DNA from: an uncultured Lentisphaerota bacterium
Lineage (GTDB): Bacteria > Verrucomicrobiota > Kiritimatiellia > CAIQIC01
Length of the DNA: 64,000 nt
Assembly (NCBI GenBank): GCA_903889245.1
Contig: CAISWQ010000056.1
Coordinates: 159,408-223,407, forward strand
Direction: 5' to 3'
The translations under genes were made by a program, and so were the position numbers. Positions 32,743-39,957 of this stretch are shown here, one piece after another (within the stretch, counting starts at the first letter, position 1; each line of letters begins with the position of its first letter). The notes below the pieces were generated by a model. The model did not search any database and was not told the DNA's origin. It saw only the letters and a program-made list of their open reading frames with translations.

Positions 32743-33779
32743 AAACAAATAACGCACAACCATTTTTGCAGGAGTCCGGCTGTAGCGGCGACCTATGGTC
32801 GCCGCCGGCGAGCAGAGCCCGCCGCTACAGCAGGCCATTTGTACTGGCAGCGCTGGCGTGTTTCTCGGTCGTTGGCTGCCGCTGGCAGGGCGCGAAGCCC
32901 GATGGCTCCGGCACGGTGGATTGCACACAGGTCCAGGTCTCGGCGCAGGTCGCCGGCCGCGTGCTGGAACTGCCGCCGCAGGAAGGTGACGCGGTGAAAC
33001 AAGGCGCGCTGGTGGCGCGGCTCGATGCGCGCGATCACGAGCTCAGGCGCGACGAGGCGCGCGCCGCGCTCGCCAATGCGCAGGCGCAGCTCGACCTGCT
33101 GAAGGCCGGCGCGCGCACCGAGGATATCGAGCGCGCCCGTGAGGCCGTCCGCGAGGCGCGCGCCGCTGCGACCGCCGCCGCCGCCGACCAGAAGCGCATT
33201 GAGGATGTGTTTGCCCAAGGCAGCGCGACGCAAAAGCTTCTCGACGATGCGCGGGCCGGCGCCGAGCGCACCGCGGCCGCCCTCGCCGGCGCCCAGCAAA
33301 ACCTGACGCGGTTGGAGCGCGGCAACCGGCCGGAGGAAATCCGGATCGCCGAGGCGCAGGTCGAGCTGGCCGGGGTCCGCCTCGCGCAGGCGGAGAAGGC
33401 GATCGGCGATTGCGTCATCAACGCGCCGCTGGCCGGCACGGTGACTACGCGCAGCCGCGAGCCGGGCGAGTGGGTGACGCCGGGCGCGCCGCTCGTCACG
33501 CTCTCGCGGCTCGACGAGGTCTGGCTCGCGATCTACATCCCGGAGGACCGCCTCGGCCGCGTCAAGCTGCGCCAGAAAGCGTCTGTAAAACTCGACGGCA
33601 GTGAACAGCGTTATGAAGGCATCGTCACCTTCATCGCGCCGGAGGCGGAGTTCACGCCGAAGAACGCGCAGACACCCGACGAGCGCGCGAAGCTCGTCTA
33701 TCGCGTCAAGATCACCCTGAAAAATCCCAACGGGATTTTCAAACCCGGCCTGCCCGCCGACGCGTTCCTCGAAAATTGA
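32739..33779 (+). CDS. HlyD/YbhG-type membrane fusion lipoprotein
   Basis: The 346-aa protein has a lipoprotein signal ending VVGCRWQG. It contains the usual split biotinyl-lipoyl domain (QVAGRVLELPPQEGDAVKQG and later APLAGTVTTRSREPGEWVTPG), a long alpha-helical hairpin rich in Ala/Glu/Arg (about residues 100-210) and a C-terminal beta-barrel. It should bridge the ABC-2 permease and TolC. Residues 14-31 of the signal region are translated from the GTAGCGGC repeat at 32780-32830, which appears to have inserted between the start codon and the hydrophobic core. Confidence 0.88.
   Translation: MKTNNAQPFLQESGCSGDLWSPPASRARRYSRPFVLAALACFSVVGCRWQGAKPDGSGTVDCTQVQVSAQVAGRVLELPPQEGDAVKQGALVARLDARDHELRRDEARAALANAQAQLDLLKAGARTEDIERAREAVREARAAATAAAADQKRIEDVFAQGSATQKLLDDARAGAERTAAALAGAQQNLTRLERGNRPEEIRIAEAQVELAGVRLAQAEKAIGDCVINAPLAGTVTTRSREPGEWVTPGAPLVTLSRLDEVWLAIYIPEDRLGRVKLRQKASVKLDGSEQRYEGIVTFIAPEAEFTPKNAQTPDERAKLVYRVKITLKNPNGIFKPGLPADAFLEN
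32780..32830. repeat. GTAGCGGC hairpin element (long form) within the signal-peptide coding region
   Basis: Outer arms CTGTAGCGGC and GCCGCTACAG flank inner GCGACCTATGGTCGC. It has the same length (51 nt) as the copy at 5319-5369. A length of 51 nt keeps the reading frame of the host gene. Confidence 0.8.
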
Positions 33780-33822
33780 TGATTTATGATTTTCGATTGA
33801 TGATTTGCGGTATGACGATTTT
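33775..33822. repeat. Degenerate 7-nt tandem repeat (ATTTATG type)
   Basis: Units such as ATTTATG, ATTTTCG, ATTGATG and ATTTGCG repeat with period about 7 across and after the stop codon of the membrane fusion gene. Confidence 0.55.
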
Positions 33823-33827
33823 TGTAG

Positions 33828-33846
33828 GCCGGGTCTCCGACCCGGC
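33828..33846. repeat. Small GC hairpin (GCCGGGTC/GACCCGGC)
   Basis: Perfect 8-bp arms are separated by TCC, between the membrane fusion gene and the first ATPase gene. No T-tract follows, so termination is doubtful. Confidence 0.5.
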
Positions 33847-33869
33847 GGGAAAAAGAAAAAGTTCACTTG

Positions 33870-34829
33870 ATGGATGAGAAAGCATCAGAGCTGGCGATCA
33901 CCACGCGCGGGCTGGTGAAGAAATTCGCGGCCAAGGTTGCGATTGATGGCCTTGACCTCGACGTCCGGCGCGGCGAGATGTTCGGGCTGGTCGGCCCCGA
34001 TGGCGCGGGCAAGAGCACGGCGATCCGTCTGCTCTGCGGCCTGCTCAAACCCGAGGGCGGCGCGGCGCGCGTACTCGGCTACGACCTGTTCCGCGAGAGC
34101 GCCGCCCTCAAGCAGCACATCGGCTACCTCTCGCAGAACTTCACGCTCTACGGCGACCTGACGATTGATGAGAACATCGAGTTCTTCGCCGAGTTGCACA
34201 GCGTCGGCAACTGGCAGGCGCGGCGCGATGACCTGCTCGCCTTCACGCGCCTGACGCCGTTCCGCCGTCGCCTCGCCGGCGCGCTCTCCGGCGGCATGAA
34301 GAAGAAGCTCGCGCTCGCCTGCACGCTGATCCACACGCCGCAGCTCATCTTCCTCGACGAGCCCTCGACCGGCGTGGACCCGGTCTCGCGCGGCGAATTC
34401 TGGAGCATCCTCTCCGGCATCCTCGCGCAGGGCGTGACGATCCTGATGACCACGCCCTACCTCGACGAGGCCGAGCGCTGCCATCGCGTCGCGTTGCTGC
34501 ACCGCGGCCGCGTGATGCGCAGTGGCACGCCCGCCGAGATTCGCGCCGGCCTGCCCGGCAAACTCTACCGCCTCGACGCGCCGGACCTGCCCGTCGCCTA
34601 CCGCGCGCTCGCCGTCGGCCGGCCGGTCGAGCAACTCGTGCTTTATGGCGACCGTCTGCACTTTTGGAGTCCGGCCGGCGCGGAGGCCGAGGCGCGCGCC
34701 GCCGCAGCCCAGCTCGACGCCGCCGGCCTCGGCCCGGCGCGCTTCCAGGAAATTTCGCCGTCGCTTGAAGATGTCTTCATTGGCCTGCTCGGCGCCGAAG
34801 GAGTCCACGATGAACAATCGAAATCCTAG
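33870..34829 (+). CDS. ABC-2 transporter ATPase 1 (YbhF N-half-like)
   Basis: The 319-aa protein has Walker A GPDGAGKSTAI, Q-loop YLSQNFTLYGDLT, canonical signature LSGGMKKKL and Walker B LIFLDEPSTGVDP. At the H-loop the usual His is replaced: TTPYLDEAERC. Together with ATPase 2 it probably forms a heterodimer corresponding to the two fused halves of E. coli YbhF. The start may be TTG 33867 or ATG 33870. The tolC ATG lies inside its last 20 nt. Confidence 0.9.
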   Translation: MDEKASELAITTRGLVKKFAAKVAIDGLDLDVRRGEMFGLVGPDGAGKSTAIRLLCGLLKPEGGAARVLGYDLFRESAALKQHIGYLSQNFTLYGDLTIDENIEFFAELHSVGNWQARRDDLLAFTRLTPFRRRLAGALSGGMKKKLALACTLIHTPQLIFLDEPSTGVDPVSRGEFWSILSGILAQGVTILMTTPYLDEAERCHRVALLHRGRVMRSGTPAEIRAGLPGKLYRLDAPDLPVAYRALAVGRPVEQLVLYGDRLHFWSPAGAEAEARAAAAQLDAAGLGPARFQEISPSLEDVFIGLLGAEGVHDEQSKS

Positions 34830-36279
34830 CCTCCCGCAACATCCCGGACTTTTAAAAGTCCGGGATGTTCCCAAGCGCGCTCATGGGCGGCTGTTCCAAG
34901 GCTTGGAAAACGACGGGGCAACTTTTTCCAAGCCTTGGAAAAAACGGTGGTCTCATTTTCCAATCCTTGGAACACTGCTCTGCGCCCTCGGCCTGCCTCT
35001 GTGGTTTTCTGCGTCCGCGCAGGACCTCGTCAGGCCAGAGCAGGTGATGCGCGCGGCGCTGGCGCACAGCCCGGCGCTGCAATCCGCCGCGAGCGAGGAA
35101 CGCGCCGCTGCCGCGCGCATGGACCAAGCGCGCGCCGCGGGCCGGTTCAGCATCTCCGCCGACGCGCGCGCGGCGCATTACTGGGGCTTGAGCGACCAGC
35201 AGCTTGGCCCGCAGATCACGATCCCCGGCATTCCCAGCCGCTATGGCGCGGGCTTGCAGGCGACGCAGCCGCTGTTCACCGGTGGACGCATCACGCACGA
35301 GCGCGCGGCCGCCAGCGCCGTGCATGACGCCGCCGGCCATGCGCAGCGCGGGGCCGAGGCCGATGTCACGCTGGCCGCGCTCTCCGCCTACTGGGGCTGG
35401 TCGAAGGCGGTCAGCGCCGTCGCGAGTTTCCATGCCGCGGTCAAGCGCGTCGAGCGGCACAACACCGACATGCAAAACAACCAGAAGGCCGGGCTGGTCA
35501 CCGAGAGCGACGCGCTCGCCACCACCGTCCAACTGGAGAACACGCGCCTGCAACTGACCGAGGCGGAGCGGCGCGTGGAGACCGCGCGCGCGCAGCTCGC
35601 CTACCTGACGGGCCGCACGCTGCCGGTGACGGCGCAGCCGCTGGCCGCGGCCGCGACGAACACCGCTGCGCCGCCGGTGGAGACGGCGCTGTTGGAACTG
35701 GCGCGTACGAACCGCGCCGAAGTGGCCGCACACCGGCAGGAGGTCCGCGCCGCGGAGGAGAAGATCGAGGCTGCGCGCGCCGACCGCCGGCCGCAAGTGG
35801 CGCTGGCTGCGCGCTATGAGCAGGTCCGGCCCAACATGCTCATCATTCCGCCGGCGGATGAGTGGAACGATGATGGCTTCGTCGGCGTCACCGCCTCGTG
35901 GAATCTTTTTGATTCCGGCCTGACGCGCGCGAAGGTCGCCGAGGCCACGGCGCGGCGCGACCAGGCGCGGCAGCGGCAGCAGTTGACCGCCGACCGGATT
36001 GCGCTGGAGGTCCGCGCCGCGCGCGTGGACCAGGCCAACGCCAGCGAACGGTTGGCCGTCGCCCTGCGCGCCGCCGAGAGCGCGCGCCGCAGCCTGAAGG
36101 TCGCCGACGATCTCTGGAAGAATGGCCTGACACGCCACGTCGAGCTGCTGGATGCCCACGCCCAACTGACCGCGGCCGAGTTTCAGGTGATTGCCGCCCG
36201 CGCCGACGTTGAACTCACCCGCGCCGCGCTCGATCATGCGACCGGCGGAAAGCAATGGAGGGGTGGAGTAATGGAATGA
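34810..36279 (+). CDS. TolC-family outer-membrane efflux protein with a repeat-filled signal region
   Basis: The 489-aa protein has the OEP/TolC pattern: SLVxPEQV-like DLVRPEQVMRAALAHSPAL, two long coiled-coil halves and ASWNLFDSGLTRAKVAEATA. The hydrophobic signal core (FPILGTLLCALGLPLWFSASA) starts about 50 residues after ATG 34810; the codons before it are made of a perfect 32-bp palindrome and a three-unit TTCCAA array in frame. ATG 34810 overlaps the ATPase gene; no in-frame ATG lies closer to the signal core, but a non-ATG start there is possible. Confidence 0.85.
   Translation: MNNRNPSLPQHPGLLKVRDVPKRAHGRLFQGLENDGATFSKPWKKRWSHFPILGTLLCALGLPLWFSASAQDLVRPEQVMRAALAHSPALQSAASEERAAAARMDQARAAGRFSISADARAAHYWGLSDQQLGPQITIPGIPSRYGAGLQATQPLFTGGRITHERAAASAVHDAAGHAQRGAEADVTLAALSAYWGWSKAVSAVASFHAAVKRVERHNTDMQNNQKAGLVTESDALATTVQLENTRLQLTEAERRVETARAQLAYLTGRTLPVTAQPLAAAATNTAAPPVETALLELARTNRAEVAAHRQEVRAAEEKIEAARADRRPQVALAARYEQVRPNMLIIPPADEWNDDGFVGVTASWNLFDSGLTRAKVAEATARRDQARQRQQLTADRIALEVRAARVDQANASERLAVALRAAESARRSLKVADDLWKNGLTRHVELLDAHAQLTAAEFQVIAARADVELTRAALDHATGGKQWRGGVME
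34838..34869. repeat. Perfect 32-bp palindrome, copy 1
   Basis: The half-site AACATCCCGGACTTTT (34838-34853) is followed by its exact reverse complement. An identical copy is at 36370-36401, so the two flank the tolC-like gene. The distance from the palindrome centre to the first TTCCAA unit is 47.5 bp in both places. Confidence 0.9.
34894..34972. repeat. TTCCAA/TTGGAA palindrome array, 3 units, inside the tolC-like gene
   Basis: Centres are at 34901, 34933 and 34965 (32 bp each). The arms of all three are intact. The array is translated in frame upstream of the hydrophobic signal core. Confidence 0.92.
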
Positions 36280-36369
36280 TGAGCATGGGTCAAAACCATG
36301 GCGAGGTTCCCCGCCCTCTGCCAGCCTGCTCGACGCCGAAGGCTTGCACGAGGCATCGCCGCCATCCGC

Positions 36370-36401
36370 AACATCCCGGACTTTTAAAAGTCCGGGATGT
36401 T
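36370..36401. repeat. Perfect 32-bp palindrome, copy 2
   Basis: It is identical to 34838-34869, and the match of arms extends one more base pair on each side. It is followed at the same distance by a TTCCAA array whose inter-palindrome bases differ from those of copy 1. Confidence 0.9.
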
Positions 36402-36425
36402 GTGATCCACGCTGGCGGGCGAGAT

Positions 36426-36503
36426 TTCCAAGGCCTGGAAGGCGGTGGGCTGGTCTGTTCCAAGGCTTGGAAAAACAGCGGTTCGCTTTTCCAAGCCTTG
36501 GAA
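36426..36503. repeat. TTCCAA/TTGGAA palindrome array, 3 units
   Basis: Centres are at 36433, 36465 and 36496 (32 and 31 bp). Confidence 0.92.
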
Positions 36504-36622
36504 AAAACCGGTCCACACCGGTTTGTCCGGCAGGTGAAGAAGGTCACACGTTGGTCCGCGCCAGCTACAGGACTTTCGCTCCGGTGGGACACGCCCACCG
36601 GGGACGACCGGGAGGTGAGCGC

Positions 36623-37783
36623 ATGAGCACGGTTGATCCAATACTCCAGCACTCCAGTACTCCGGCACTCCACTTCGTCCGTCTCCGCCTGTTTTTCATG
36701 AGCGGCACCGGCAACACGCTGCGGGTGGCGCACTGGCTCGCGGAGCAGGCGCGCCCGCGCAGACTGGCCGTTGAAATCCGCGACGTGGAAGGCGCACGTT
36801 CATCGCCGCTGCCGCGGCCGGAGCGCGGTGACCTGCTCGGTGTGCTGATGCCGACCCACGCGTTCACCGCGCCGTGGCCGGTGCTGCGCTTCGCACTCGG
36901 CGTCCCCTTGGGCCGCGGGGCCTCGGCGTTCGTGGTGGCGACGCGCGGCGCGTTGAAGTTCGGGCACGTGAATTTACCGGGGTTGGAAGGCACGGGTCTT
37001 TACCTCATCGCGCTGCTGCTCGTGCTGAAGGGCTGGCGCGTGCGCGGCGTGGTGGCGGTGGACATGCCCTCGAACTGGACCGCGTGCCATTCGGCGCAGG
37101 CGCCGTGGAAGGTCGCCGACATCATCGGCCGGGCGCGGCCGAAGGCGGAAGGGTTTTTCGGCGCGGTGCTCGACGGCCGTCTGCACTTCAGGCTGGGCAG
37201 CTTTATCGGGCTTGCGCTGGGTCTGCTGCTGGCGCCGGTCTCGCTCGGCTACCTGCTGCTGGGCCGCTTCTATCTCGCGCGCCTGTTCTTCGCCAACGAG
37301 GATTGCACCGGTTGCGGCCTGTGCGCCGACCACTGTCCGTTCGGCGTGCTCAAGATGCGCGGCCGCCCGCCGCGGCCCTATTGGACGTGGGCGTGCGAGA
37401 GCTGCATGCGCTGCATGAGTTTTTGCCCGGAGCGTGCGATCGAGGCCGGCCACTCGTGGGCGGTGCTGCTGTTTTATCTCGCGCACCTGCCGTTGATGGC
37501 GTGGCTGTTCGGCGCGCTCACCCACGTCACGGGTTTCGTGACGCCCACCAGTCCGTGGACCTTGTTCTGGACGAAGTACAGCCTGCAACTGCTTGCGCTC
37601 GCGATGACCTACGCCGGTTTCTGGTGGCTGATCCGCCTGCGGCTGCTCAACCGCCTGTTCACGTGGACCACCGGCACGCACTGGTATCGGCGCTATCACG
37701 AACCGGAAACAACCTTGGCGGAACTGGTGGGCAAGGGAAAGAGAGTAGGGGAGGGAAGGCGGAGTGATGGAGTGTTGGAGTAA
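36623..37783 (+). CDS. Membrane-anchored flavodoxin / 2x[4Fe-4S] ferredoxin protein (EFR1-like)
   Basis: The 386-aa protein starts with a flavodoxin-like domain (LRLFFMSGTGNTLRVA), then a hydrophobic span, then two [4Fe-4S] motifs CTGCGLCADHCPFG (about residue 228) and CESCMRCMSFCPE (about 258), and two more spans. It may pass electrons at the membrane; why it sits in an efflux operon is unclear. GGAGGTG before ATG 36623 fixes the start. Residues 5-16 are read from an 8-nt repeat at 36638 and the last residues (RRSDGVLE) from another at 37761. Confidence 0.85.
   Translation: MSTVDPILQHSSTPALHFVRLRLFFMSGTGNTLRVAHWLAEQARPRRLAVEIRDVEGARSSPLPRPERGDLLGVLMPTHAFTAPWPVLRFALGVPLGRGASAFVVATRGALKFGHVNLPGLEGTGLYLIALLLVLKGWRVRGVVAVDMPSNWTACHSAQAPWKVADIIGRARPKAEGFFGAVLDGRLHFRLGSFIGLALGLLLAPVSLGYLLLGRFYLARLFFANEDCTGCGLCADHCPFGVLKMRGRPPRPYWTWACESCMRCMSFCPERAIEAGHSWAVLLFYLAHLPLMAWLFGALTHVTGFVTPTSPWTLFWTKYSLQLLALAMTYAGFWWLIRLRLLNRLFTWTTGTHWYRRYHEPETTLAELVGKGKRVGEGRRSDGVLE
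36638..36672. repeat. Degenerate 8-nt tandem repeat (CCAGCACT type)
   Basis: CCAATACT, CCAGCACT, CCAGTACT and CCGGCACT follow each other within the first codons of the flavodoxin/ferredoxin gene. Confidence 0.75.
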
Positions 37784-37794
37784 TGGAGTGATGA
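37761..37794. repeat. Degenerate 8-nt tandem repeat (GGAGTGAT type)
   Basis: GGAGTGAT, GGAGTGTT, GGAGTAAT and GGAGTGAT repeat with period 8 across the stop codon of the same gene. It is close to the reverse complement of the repeat at its 5' end. Confidence 0.75.
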
Positions 37795-37873
37795 AAGCGT
37801 GGATAAAATATTTGCGCCGCCCGCCGATGGGCCGGGCTGGTGAGGCACCCGGAAGAAGCGGGAACGAGGTCAC

Positions 37874-38833
37874 ATGATTGCTCCTCTTCCAGCACTCCTA
37901 TCTGGTTCCGTTCCTGTCATCGAAGTCGCGAGTCTGACCAAGCGGTTTGGAAAATTCACCGCCGTGGATGGCGTGTCGTTCAGCGTCCGGCGCGGCGAGA
38001 TTTTCGGCTTCCTCGGTCCGAACGGCGCGGGCAAGAGCACGACCATCCGGATGCTCTGCGGCCTGCTGGGCTCGACCGCCGGCACGGCGCGCGTCGGCGG
38101 CTTCGACATCAACCGCGAGCCGGAGCAGGTGCGGCAGCAGCTCGGCTACATGTCGCAAAAATTCAGCCTCTACAAGGACCTGACCGCGGCGGAGAACCTG
38201 ACGTTCTATGGCGGCATGTACGGGCTCGATGGCGCTCGCCTCGCGGAGCGCATCGCCGCCGCCACGCAGTTGACCGGCCTCGGCGGCGTGGACAAGCAAT
38301 TCGCGGGTACGCTCTCCGGCGCGCTGCAACAGCGGCTCGCGCTCGCCTGCGCCATCCTGCACGAGCCGCCGATCCTGTTCCTCGACGAGCCGACCAGCGG
38401 CGTGGATCCGATCGCACGCCGCATGTTCTGGGCGCTGATCCATGAGTTGAGCGGGCGCGGCGTCACCGTGCTGGTCACGACGCATTTCATGGACGAGGCC
38501 GAATTCTGCGGCCGCATCGGTTTCATCAACGCCGGGAAATTGATCGCGCTCGACGCGCCCGCGGCGCTCAAGCGTGGCGCGGTGGCGGAGGATTTGTTCG
38601 AGCTGGAGCCGGAGGTGTTGCATGGCGCGGCGGAGAACCTGGCGACGCTGGAGGGCGTCACCGCCACCGCCTATTTTGGCACGCGCCTGCACCTCTTCTG
38701 CCGGCCGGGCGTGTTCACCGCCGCGACGCTCGCCGCCGCCGTCGCCACGCGCGGCGTGAACCTCCGCACCATCGCGCCCGTCGCCCCAACCCTGGAAGAC
38801 GCCTTCGTGCGCCTGGCGCAAAAGAAAACATGA
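37874..38833 (+). CDS. ABC-2 transporter ATPase 2 (YbhF C-half-like)
   Basis: The 319-aa protein has Walker A GPNGAGKSTTI, Walker B ILFLDEPTSGVDP and an intact H-loop TTHFMDEAE. Its signature is degenerate, TLSGALQQRLAL, instead of LSGGQ. This complements ATPase 1, which has a good signature but lacks the H-loop His. A C-terminal extension of about 90 residues follows. The first residues (IAPLPALLSG) may be an over-extension, since the ABC domain starts at VIEVASLTKRFG. It overlaps the permease gene by 4 nt. Confidence 0.9.
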   Translation: MIAPLPALLSGSVPVIEVASLTKRFGKFTAVDGVSFSVRRGEIFGFLGPNGAGKSTTIRMLCGLLGSTAGTARVGGFDINREPEQVRQQLGYMSQKFSLYKDLTAAENLTFYGGMYGLDGARLAERIAAATQLTGLGGVDKQFAGTLSGALQQRLALACAILHEPPILFLDEPTSGVDPIARRMFWALIHELSGRGVTVLVTTHFMDEAEFCGRIGFINAGKLIALDAPAALKRGAVAEDLFELEPEVLHGAAENLATLEGVTATAYFGTRLHLFCRPGVFTAATLAAAVATRGVNLRTIAPVAPTLEDAFVRLAQKKT

Positions 38834-39957
38834 AACGCTTCTGGGCCATCTTCAAAAAGGAACTGCGGCAGATCGGGCGCGATCCGCTCTCGCTCGGCGT
38901 GCTGATCTTCATCCCGGCGCTGCTGCTGGTGCTCTACGGCTACGCGCTCTCGTTCGACGTGAAGCACATCCGCGTCGCGGTGCTCGACGAGAGCCGCACG
39001 CCGGAGAGCCGCCAACTGCTCGACGCGCTCTTCGGCAATCCCTACTTCGACCCGGCGGGCGCGCTGACGCGGCGCACCGAGGCCGATGCGATCCTCGCCG
39101 GCGGCAAGGCGCGCGCGGTGCTGATCATCCCGCACGACTACGCGGAGCGCCTCGCGCGTGGCGCGGTGGCGCGCGTGCAGGTGCTGGTGGATGGCTCCGA
39201 CGGCAACACGGGGGCGACGGCGTCGGGTTACTTCGAGGCGATGAGCGACCGCCTGACACGCCAGGTCCGGCTGGAGGTGCTGCGGCGCGCGGGCCGGCCG
39301 GCGGCCCTGCCGCTGGTCACGCCGGAGCCGCGCGTGTGGTTCAACCCGGAGCTGGAGAGCGCGCCGTTTCTGGTGCCGGGCATCATGGCGCTGCTGATGA
39401 TGCTCTCCGCGGTCATCGCGACCTCGCTTTCCATCGTGCGCGAGAAGGAGCGCGAGACCATCGAGCAACTGCTCGTCTCGCCGCTGCGGCCGGAGGAACT
39501 GGTGCTCGGCAAGACGCTGCCCTACGTGGTGATCGGCGCACTGACGATGGCGCTGATCCTGTTCCTCGGCTGGCTGTTCTTCGGCATCGTCATGCGCGGC
39601 TCGTGGCTGCTGCTCGGCCTGACGAGCCTGCTGTTCCTCTTTGCGTCACTCGGCATGGGCGTGTTGATCTCCTCCGTCACGCGCTCGCAGCTCATGGCTT
39701 TCCTGATCGCGACGATCACGACGCTGCTGCCGGCGCTGATCCTCTCCGGCTTCATCTTCCCGATCCGCAACATGCCGCTGCCGATCCAGGGCATTTCGCT
39801 GATCGTCATCCCGCGCTACTTCGTGGACGCCCTGCGCGGCATCATCCTGAAGGATGCGCCGCTGGCCGCGATCTGGCCGGACCTCGTGGCGCTTGCCGCG
39901 CTCGGCTTGCTCTATAACCTCGTGGCCGCGCACAAGACCAAGAAAGGGCTCGGCTGA
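38830..39957 (+). CDS. ABC-2 type permease 1 (YbhS-like)
   Basis: The 375-aa protein begins MKRFWAIFKKELRQIGRDP, a start typical of YhhJ/YbhS permeases. An N-terminal span is followed by a large extracytoplasmic domain (about residues 45-180) and five C-terminal spans. The conserved REKERETIEQLLVSPLRPEELVLGKTLPY segment (about residues 206-234) and the PxxNMPLPIQ motif are visible. It pairs with the next permease in a heterodimeric export channel. Confidence 0.92.
   Translation: MKRFWAIFKKELRQIGRDPLSLGVLIFIPALLLVLYGYALSFDVKHIRVAVLDESRTPESRQLLDALFGNPYFDPAGALTRRTEADAILAGGKARAVLIIPHDYAERLARGAVARVQVLVDGSDGNTGATASGYFEAMSDRLTRQVRLEVLRRAGRPAALPLVTPEPRVWFNPELESAPFLVPGIMALLMMLSAVIATSLSIVREKERETIEQLLVSPLRPEELVLGKTLPYVVIGALTMALILFLGWLFFGIVMRGSWLLLGLTSLLFLFASLGMGVLISSVTRSQLMAFLIATITTLLPALILSGFIFPIRNMPLPIQGISLIVIPRYFVDALRGIILKDAPLAAIWPDLVALAALGLLYNLVAAHKTKKGLG

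Larger units (their letters stand above)
36280..36622. other. 343-nt intergenic region with palindrome and array
   Basis: No gene is seen between the tolC-like gene and the flavodoxin/ferredoxin gene. The region holds the second 32-bp palindrome, a three-unit array and, at its end, a GGAGGTG ribosome binding site. Confidence 0.7.

Noticed and set aside
34838..36503. Composite transposon around tolC bounded by the two 32-bp palindromes
   Set aside because: No transposase, no target-site duplication and no terminal inverted repeats beyond the palindromes themselves; simple duplication of the element is enough.
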